A stretch of 41,598 nt of DNA, taken from positions 1,228,085 to 1,269,682 of the forward strand of contig NW_003206658.1 of NCBI RefSeq assembly GCF_000006405.1, read 5' to 3'. Positions 34,932-41,598 of the stretch are shown here, piece after piece; position 1 is the first letter of the stretch, and the number at the start of each line of letters is the position of its first letter. This DNA comes from Perkinsus marinus ATCC 50983 (lineage: Eukaryota; Perkinsozoa; Perkinsida; Perkinsidae). The position numbers and the translations under genes were made by a program. Under the pieces are notes generated by a model that made no database searches, was not told where the DNA came from, and worked only from the letters and a program-made list of their open reading frames with translations.

Positions 34932-36364
34932 CGCAAACACAAAAACTACCAACACTCTGAATTCAACCCTCGTCAGCGTAGTATCAACAACGATAATATT
35001 GCCAGAAATACCAACGACTACAACCTCACAGTCAAGTCCTCATGTATCGATAGCAACTCCTATTAAGGGCTTATCAGGATCAGACGCCTTCAACGAGGCC
35101 GGCAACTCTCAGCCTCGCTTCGCTCTTTACAAGCGATTCCACTACTCGACACATACAAGTTAACACACGTGAGATGCGTCCAATGTTAAGTCCAGTGCTA
35201 CTAACCTGATATCGACTCGAAATGCCTGTGAGAGATGATAGAACCCCCCTAGGAGACCGACAGAGAATTGAAGGTGTTATTCACTCGCTATTCTGTGATT
35301 GTGTATTGGCGCACTTCGCTATCACAAGGAGATCCTCCAACCTCCCAGCTCGATCAAGCTATAAGCCTGAAGCGTAGCAATCCACAACATAAGCCTATTG
35401 CTCAAGTCGTCGCCCTCGTTGAGCCATGCTCTCACATCACAGGTATCAAATACCTTACAATAAGCGTGTAATCTACAACCCTACACCAGCAAGCGCATGG
35501 AGTTGCTGGTTGTCTCCGTCGAACCAGCAAGTTCTAGCCACATTATGACCAGCTCCTTCAAACGCCCATGGTTATACTTGAAGACAACCTCCGCCCCTCT
35601 GTCGGGGCAAAGATGAACCATTTAACGAATCAGCCTTAGAGTATATGTTACCTTTTCTCACCTGAGCTCAAAAGTTTTCACACAAGCTTACGATTTCGAG
35701 TGGAAGGGTACGAAAACCAACGAAAATTTCCCAGAATTCCCATACTGAATATCCACTCATACCTAAGACACTCAGCCGAAGCTTCTCGCCATCTTCACTG
35801 CTTCTGTTCTCCCCTTCCCCAAGAAAACACAATCATAAGGTTTTAGCCATCTCAGAAATACCACTTATCAGCATTGATTTCCAATAAGATGCGCTGAAAT
35901 TCACAGAGTGAATTTCCTCAATACATAATCAAGTATCATTTAAAATGACGGCCATGAAGATTACGATGGCCAGTCAAACGCAAGAATATGTACAGAGAGA
36001 GACAACAGCGTGTGATTAGTCTCTGGTGTGCTCCCTCTCTCCCTCTCCACAATGTTGCTTGTAATCATCTATGATGTCATTCGTGATGACCCCAACCAAC
36101 ATTGTATGGGGTGACGGCGACTAAGTCAACTAATTTTGACTGGCGTTCCTACCATTCCTCGCAAGAATTGTCACCCCATCCACCGTAAAGAACTCAACAG
36201 AATTCACACGACAGAGAAATGTTATTGGTAGAAGCAACAGTGCCGAACTCTCTAGGGGACTTAGAACTCAGCACGCGTGCGCAACCTTGCGACAACCATG
36301 CTCGCCCTCCGAAATTACTCAACGAATCTATCTACACAGCTCAAGTTCTTCTCACGATGACTTC
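34932..36364. other. intergenic between the two transporter paralogues
   Basis: No gene is seen. It holds a worn CAGTG-type MITE copy near 35655-35770 and a GGGGTGAC/GTCACCCC inverted pair near 36109-36178. It should include the 5' untranslated region of paralogue A and the 3' region of paralogue B. Confidence 0.5.
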
Positions 36365-37363
36365 CTACAACCGAGGAGAGGCAGGGCGATCAGCCAACTC
36401 TAAATCGAATTCTTCCGGATCGCCCCCGTTCTTCGGATCAATTTTCTGATAGTCTTCTGGTTTCACTTCCTTACCATAATTCTTGTAGTAATATACACCA
36501 GCTGTAATGATAACAAATCCTATTATCTGCGAGATGCCAACCTTGTTGCCAAACAACACAGTCGAGACCATCAAAGTCGCCGGCGTTTTCAACGTATGAA
36601 CAACCATAGCCCCCACTGGTGATAACACCTGCAGCATTTTGAATGCCAACAGATTATACGTGCATGCCAGCAGAGCTGAGAACACCACCGCGAACAGTGC
36701 AGTAGGCATTGATATGAGCTCTCTGGTGGGCGCCAACACCCCTTCAAAAAGGAAGGAACCACTTAAGAAGAAGAACAGATTGGCAGGAGCTAAGACATAT
36801 AATAACTCAATGTTGGTGAACGACGTAGTCATCAGTCGTGACTGCATGGTGTTCTTCAGTGCACGTGTGAGTACAGCCCCAATAGAGAAGGTAACGCCAA
36901 TAACGTTGAAGTTAACCTCCCCACCAGAACACATAATAGCGCCACCACAAATCGGTATCATCGACAAGTAGGTTGGCAGATTATAACGTTGGTGGTAAAT
37001 TAATACACATACCAACACTTGGGCCGCCGGGCTGGTCTGTTGTAATAACTCGTGGAATGATGGGAATATATATTTTAGTGCCATATTGCCACAACCAATA
37101 CTAGCACTAGCCATGGCTGCTACTGGAAATACTTCTACCATATATCGTTTTAATGTATATTCCCTCAATGCTGGTACATTAAATTTAACATATACCCCAC
37201 AAGCCAACCAAGAGAATACCATATGGACCGCACTTATAAGCAGTGGATAAGGGTAATGTAACGTATACTGGATGTATTTCACAGAATTCACCAATGCCAC
37301 ATTACAGGTGAAATTAGCAACAATTATCGCGATCTCGCCAATACCGTAACCAAGGACATTCAT
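36365..37363 (-). CDS. TPT/SLC35-family transporter (paralogue B)
   Basis: 332 residues from the ATG at 37363 (MNVLGYGIGEIAIIVANFTC), aligned without gaps to the start of paralogue A. Residues about 20-165 are identical to A. The C-terminal half is clearly diverged (YVLAPANLFFFLSGSFLFEG against FVLAPANLFFFSTSSILSEG), and the tails differ. The TLKTPATLMVSTVLFGN and GVYYYKNYGKE blocks are kept, so transport function is probably similar. Single exon. The upstream neighbour, the CaaX-protein gene, ends 115 bp away on the same strand. Substrate unknown. Confidence 0.92.
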   Translation of the reverse strand: MNVLGYGIGEIAIIVANFTCNVALVNSVKYIQYTLHYPYPLLISAVHMVFSWLACGVYVKFNVPALREYTLKRYMVEVFPVAAMASASIGCGNMALKYIFPSFHELLQQTSPAAQVLVCVLIYHQRYNLPTYLSMIPICGGAIMCSGGEVNFNVIGVTFSIGAVLTRALKNTMQSRLMTTSFTNIELLYVLAPANLFFFLSGSFLFEGVLAPTRELISMPTALFAVVFSALLACTYNLLAFKMLQVLSPVGAMVVHTLKTPATLMVSTVLFGNKVGISQIIGFVIITAGVYYYKNYGKEVKPEDYQKIDPKNGGDPEEFDLELADRPASPRL

Positions 37364-37477
37364 ATTGGAGGAAAGACAGATAGAACAAAGAAAGCTACTC
37401 CAAAATAAAAAGTGCCAAAACTCAACCACTCATCCCAAGTAGAAAGAATCTTTATCCATGCGCGCACCGCGAAGATT

Positions 37478-38370
37478 TCACATAACACAGCAACATTGAT
37501 TACTGTCAATTCTGATATCTGCGGACTCCAAAAATGGAAACCCGTCGTCGCTTCCACTTCCCGCATGCGACCCTCCACTGCTACGAGTGCTGCTGGTCGA
37601 GGGTGTCTCCACAGTGGCAAATAAAGATTTACCGCTTCGCTCCGCCGATATTTCCGCGACAATTTCATATGAAAATGCATCAGAATCACCAATTGGTGAC
37701 TGTATCGCCTCATCATCATCGCCACCATTATTGATCGAATTTTCATCTGTTCGAAAACTTGGCGACGTCGCCCGATCTACGGTCCTCGTCCTCGACACCC
37801 TTTCCATGTTCTCTTCTTTCACCTCCTGCGTTTCCATCGGGCGGAAGGTCATATCCAAACATACACAACATTTATTCAACTCGTCAATGCAATCATCAAC
37901 CTATAAACATACGCCCATTAGATATTAGCACGCATGCACAATACTCACCACAATTGACCATGAACACGCCTTCCCCCCAACCTCATCTTCTTCCCGCTCA
38001 CAAGCCAGCTCTACCACACCATCTACCATCACCGTCAGAAGACAACCTTTCCCCGCGCGCCACGAAGTCCACCCCAAACACAGTAATACCGGCGGAGTCT
38101 CACACAACCCAGATCCTTCCTGAAAACTCCACACAGACCTCCCAACGTAGTGCTCATACTTACTTCTACTCGAGTAGCAATATTCCTAACCACTTCGGTT
38201 TTCCCAACTACTCTCACCCCAGTACTCTCACTGTCATATTCCAATAGATAGAGAACCCAGGTACGTCCCTCGCCCAACAACAGTAAACAGAATACAGTTC
38301 TATGTCCACCCGACGAACCATCTGTGAGTGCCTGATCACCTAGCGGAGCGAGGCGATACTTGTTTACCAT
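37478..38370 (-). CDS. hypothetical protein with C-terminal CaaX box
   Basis: Three exons joined in phase 0. Exon 1 from the ATG at 38370 (MVNKYRLAPLGDQALTDGSS…TWVLYLLEYDSESTG), exon 2 (EGSGLCETPPVLLCLGWTSW…KACSWSIV) and exon 3 (VDDCIDELNKCCVCLDMTFR…). The last third is low-complexity, acidic and Ser-rich. The C-terminus is NQCCCVM: CCVM fits a CaaX prenylation signal (Met favours farnesylation), with an adjacent Cys that could be palmitoylated. This suggests membrane anchoring without a transmembrane segment. I do not recognise the folded part. A further 5' exon cannot be excluded. Confidence 0.6.
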
Positions 38371-38539
38371 TTTACCACACACAATCCCACTCCCCCTTTC
38401 TTTCCTCCCACTCGACAAGGTAGTTGATACGAAGCATACACCGAAGCTGGCAGGAAGGAGTCATCTCTCTGTAACAAGCGACAACGGGATACCAAACCTT
38501 CCTCAAATCTGATAACAATGCATCCACACACCATAACAG

Positions 38540-38830
38540 AGAAAATATGCACATGGTCAACTACGTGTGTTGTTGACAGTGTGAAAGTTGTAAGGAATTT
38601 TTTACTAATTTCTGTACTTCTCCAGCCGAATTCCTAAGTAGACGTCCATAATTAGTGAGGAAACCTCCGAGCTCCGCTGGGAAAAGTCAGTGTGAGAAAA
38701 TATGCACATGGCCAACTACATGTGTTGGTGAAAATATTAAAATTCCCAGGGAATTCCGCTTGGTTTCTCAACACTTCTACCACCCAAATTTCTATCAAAG
38801 CTTCTATAATCAGTGGAAAAGGCTCACCCA
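38540..38830 (+). mobile_element. composite of two CAGTG-type MITE copies
   Basis: Same two-copy structure as at 25629-25936, with almost the same junction (GGAAAAGTCAGTGTGAGAAA here, GGAAAGCCAGTGTGAAAAAA there) and the shared variant GTTGTTGACAGTGTGAAAGT. The second copy degrades toward the alpha/beta hydrolase stop codon. Confidence 0.7.
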
Positions 38831-40879
38831 CAAAGTGCCTTGCATGCCTCACACGCAGCCGTGAAAGGCAAATCCAGTGGTTGTTCTAATGCCATCCACG
38901 TGGACGACCTTCGGCCCAACTCCTCCGTCCATCCTAACGTCTCAGCACAGTCCCGAAACGACACCCCCGTGAGGAAACACCTACCATCGATGGCACACAT
39001 TTGGGCCTATTCTGTATCTTTGTGTGCTCACGTGCAAAGATATGTCACAGCATGCTTCATATCTTCCAATCTCCTCGGGGTGTTATGTTCTCCTACCAGT
39101 TGTATCATCACCTTATCCTCTCCCCCATACGCTTCATACAACCGCTCCGAATGCTGGGGAGGGACAAACGTATCCGAGGTTGCGCACAAGAAGATACAAG
39201 GCAGGTACGCCTAAGGACCACCTTCACTGCGCAACACAAAAATAGTACCAACACCCTTACCTCGCCCACACAGTCAATCGGCGACACGTCCTGCATAAGG
39301 AAATCCGCCTTCTGCTTCACCACCATCGATGCCACCGATAATATGCCACTCAATAGCCATGATGGTATCTACCAAGAAAATTCATATATATGTTCACTTT
39401 TCTCAATTCCCCCCTTCTTTTCACGGGCGCATTTTTCCCCACATCGACACGTGGAGTCAAAGCCACCTATTACCACTAATGAAACCCTCTCAGGATTTTT
39501 CAAAAAACATATACAAGCATCATCATCATCAATAGTTCTCTTGACAGACCCCCAAAGGGCCTCTTCCCCTCCCCCCCCATCACTACCCGTAGGCCAACAT
39601 AGTCCGACACCGCCAGCTCCTGTACGAGCTGAGGTAGGTTAGCAAACGGCGAATCCACGACCATACCAGCCAAGTCGTGATGCTTAGCCGCATACAACAA
39701 CGCTGTTACTGCTCCCATAGATCTGAATAATGCCTCACAAATACAAGTACTACGCTTCAGTGAGCAAATTTCAGTCAGCGGGGGTCTAACATGAAAAACC
39801 GGTATGCAAGAAGTATGCTAAAGATTTTATATTCTTCTCTTATGACGTGATTTACAAAGTCAGCTTCGCTCCGCTAAATCAATGATCAATTTTCAGTGTT
39901 GGAATATATGTCCTCTTTCCTCACTATTTATAGGAGTTTATATGAGACGTCGGGTAAAGTTGACAAGAGAAACCAATAGAAATTTCCTCACAATTTTCAT
40001 ATCATCACCAACACATGTAGTATATTGTCCCACACTGTCCCTTACCTGCCCCACAGCGCCACAACCCCCACACTGGGTAGCCTTCTAATGTGCTCCACGA
40101 CAGTACGTAGATCCTCCGTTTCGAAGTACCCCAATGACACATACTCGCCCTCGGAGAGACCGCAACCAGCAAAGTCAAAACAACATAGACTGACACCCAA
40201 TGGTAATAGAATAGGAACCTGACATGCCACCAAGTGATGATAGAAAAAAATATCATCATTGCCCGATTCCACAAATCTGAGGTTTTCTTAGAGAGCATCA
40301 GAGAAAAGGAAACCATAGGGAGCTTCTCTTTGGTTTACTCCTCCCCCCACCAGATGGTCATTGAGCTCAAGAGGCATATGATACTTCGGTTCGTTCAGTA
40401 GAGGTGCTATGCTCTATAGTGCACTAGGAAGTGACAAAGCTGTGGTACGTATACTTCATCACAGCAACACGCTCACTAACAACGCCTATCGACCTGCCGA
40501 CCCCGGTTCGATCCCCAGCAAGGGTACTTACTAATGGTAAGGCTTCCAACCTACACCCAGCGTTGCCATGCATGTAGATAACACACGGATAGGACACGTC
40601 ATCGGCCCTCAAGCCTCTCGGGACGAACAGGGAGCACTTCAAACTGTGACCCCTCACAGAAGTCACTGTGAAATCTTCTCGTTGGCAAGTGATACCTAAC
40701 GAGCAACCTTTTCCATACCAAAAATCCGTCACATCACGACTGAACCTCCTCCCACCGTTACCATGCAATTTGAACTTCCTCGGTCCCAGAGAGCTGTCAC
40801 TATATTCCCGTCTCGGCGGGCGAATGATGAGATTCCACAACGCAAAGACGGAGGCGTCTCGAGCGGCTCGAAATGGCAT
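38824..40879 (-). CDS. alpha/beta hydrolase (ABHD17-like serine hydrolase)
   Basis: Six exons joined in phase. Exon 1 (40532-40879) carries IIRPPRREY…SLGPRKF and the oxyanion block CVIYMHGNAG. Exon 2 gives GVSLCCFDFAGCGLSEGEYV and VVALWG. An intron splits the nucleophile elbow, so G-R-S-M-G-A is completed at the start of exon 3 (from 39722: SMGAVTALLYAAKHHD). Then DSPFANLPQLVQEL, KQKADFLMQDVSPI, and YLPCIFLCATSDTFVPPQHS (catalytic Asp) with QLVGEHNTPRR (catalytic His). A tail of about 70 residues (SFRDCAETLGWTEELGRR…) ends at 38824. The triad is complete. Human relatives depalmitoylate membrane proteins; the substrate here is unknown. One intron holds a CAGTG-ended repeat, another a tRNA-like segment. 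Confidence 0.92.
39894..40037 (-). mobile_element. CAGTG-ended MITE copy in a hydrolase intron
   Basis: Starts CAGTGTTGGAATATATGTCC and ends TATATTGTCCCACACTG, both family termini. 144 bp. Its end lies 8 nt from the 5' splice site of the intron that splits the nucleophile elbow. No clear target duplication. Confidence 0.75.
40470..40530 (+). repeat. tRNA-like B-box segment in a hydrolase intron
   Basis: ACCCCGGTTCGATCCCCAGC on the plus strand has a consensus B box in a T-arm-like context, inside the first intron of the hydrolase gene and abutting its GTAAGT donor. No full cloverleaf. Probably a SINE fragment. Confidence 0.35.
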
Positions 40880-41598
40880 AACAGAGAAGGAAGGAACAAA
40901 AACAACTTGTGGAGGAACTCAGAGAGACCAGAGCAATATTGCAAGCAAGCTTAGCACGTGGAGAATTTCGTGGCGCGTGACGCCTGCATCTCCGAAGTCC
41001 CCGGTTCGATCCCCGGGACCTCCATTTCTACTCGAAACCCTCCCGAGAACCTGCAACGATGCTCAACAGAACATCCCTAACCCCGAAATCGATTCTGGAA
41101 TTGATTTCTATATCTTCATACCTTGGTTAAGCTCCCCTCCCTGTGGCTCAATGAATGACCGATAACAGGCCTATGTTAAGACTCACGCGAAGATCTTGTG
41201 CATAGTTATTCATCTTGAGACTAACTAGCATCTCCTAAGAGTCGCTTTCATGAGGCCGGTCAACGCTCCTCCTCTTATACGCTCTGTTACAGAATAACGT
41301 CACACTCTGTGTACACATAGTGTACGTCACATATCGTAGACGTGCTTTGTAATACAGTAATCATAAGATCAACGGTGCGAACGGTATACTTAGTATTCAT
41401 TGTTCAAAGTGCGCTGTTCATAATGTTCCAATGCCTTATATAAAGGTCTCTGCACGTTTGATTCCGCCTTGCGTTGAAGGAACTGCGGCACGCAACTTTC
41501 CTTCGACCAAAATAATCATCTTACCCCCATCGCACTGTAGTTTTACAATATCACAGCGACGGAACTCCAGCAAACACAAGTCGATTTAGTCGGAGAAA
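40880..41598. other. right-edge intergenic region
   Basis: Upstream of the hydrolase start. It contains a tRNA-like segment (40955-41030) and a TATA-like CTTATATAAAGG at about 41434-41445 on the plus strand. No coding region is supported; a plus-strand transcription unit may begin near the window end. Confidence 0.45.
40955..41030 (+). repeat. tRNA-like element, possibly a degenerate tRNA gene
   Basis: GTCCCCGGTTCGATCCCCGG gives a strong T arm and B box, and TGGAG (40959) can pair with CTCCA (41020-41024) as a five-base acceptor remnant. The total of 66 nt is short and no D arm or standard anticodon stem forms. I favour a decayed tRNA or SINE head over a functional gene. Confidence 0.4.

Noticed and set aside
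39001-39642. 213-codon plus-strand open frame
   Set aside because: It is antisense to exons and introns of the alpha/beta hydrolase, whose catalytic residues and phases are all accounted for on the minus strand.
41284-41598. Possible LTR or other element end with a TATA box at the right edge
   Set aside because: No paired terminal repeat, primer-binding site or coding part is visible within the window, so the idea cannot be supported.

Overview
This is a nuclear genomic window from a unicellular eukaryote, most likely a Perkinsus species (Perkinsozoa, Alveolata). That reading rests on secreted proteins with a Cys-rich module I associate with Perkinsus, on genes broken by many GT-AG introns of about 35-55 nt, on mixed base composition, and on many short dispersed repeats. 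It is an inference from recognition, not a database match. A run of 100 N at 30002-30101 marks a scaffold gap.

Layout. 1-9 kb is gene-poor: a small mitochondrial-looking protein and a membrane protein on the minus strand, a short tail-anchored protein near 7.2-7.5 kb, tRNA-like SINE heads and other repeats. 9-17 kb is plus-strand: a beta-propeller protein, an actin-interacting protein 1 (AIP1/WDR1) homologue, and an L-asparaginase with a signal peptide and an N-terminal Cys-rich module. From 18 kb to the end every confident gene is on the minus strand: two secreted Cys-rich proteins (one with about 20 copies of a 7-residue repeat), poly(A) polymerase, an EngB/YihA-type GTPase, two tandem copies of a 2-oxoglutarate/Fe(II) prolyl-hydroxylase-like gene flanking the gap, two TPT/SLC35-family transporters, a hypothetical protein ending in a CaaX box, and an alpha/beta hydrolase with a complete catalytic triad.

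Themes. (1) 15.2-20.1 kb holds three neighbouring secreted proteins sharing one Cys-rich module, one of them fused to a metabolic enzyme. (2) Both paralogous pairs (transporters and oxygenases) show mosaic identity: long stretches without differences beside diverged stretches, as expected from gene conversion. (3) A roughly 145-195 bp repeat with CAGTG termini, in one copy flanked by a perfect 8-bp target duplication (hAT-like MITE), has settled in introns of poly(A) polymerase, the GTPase and the hydrolase. One poly(A) polymerase intron consists almost entirely of a copy, with both splice sites inside or at the edge of the repeat, so the family may act as an introner.

Exon joins were made by eye from GT-AG sites, phase and family similarity. 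Coordinates of multi-exon genes are the outer limits of the coding region.
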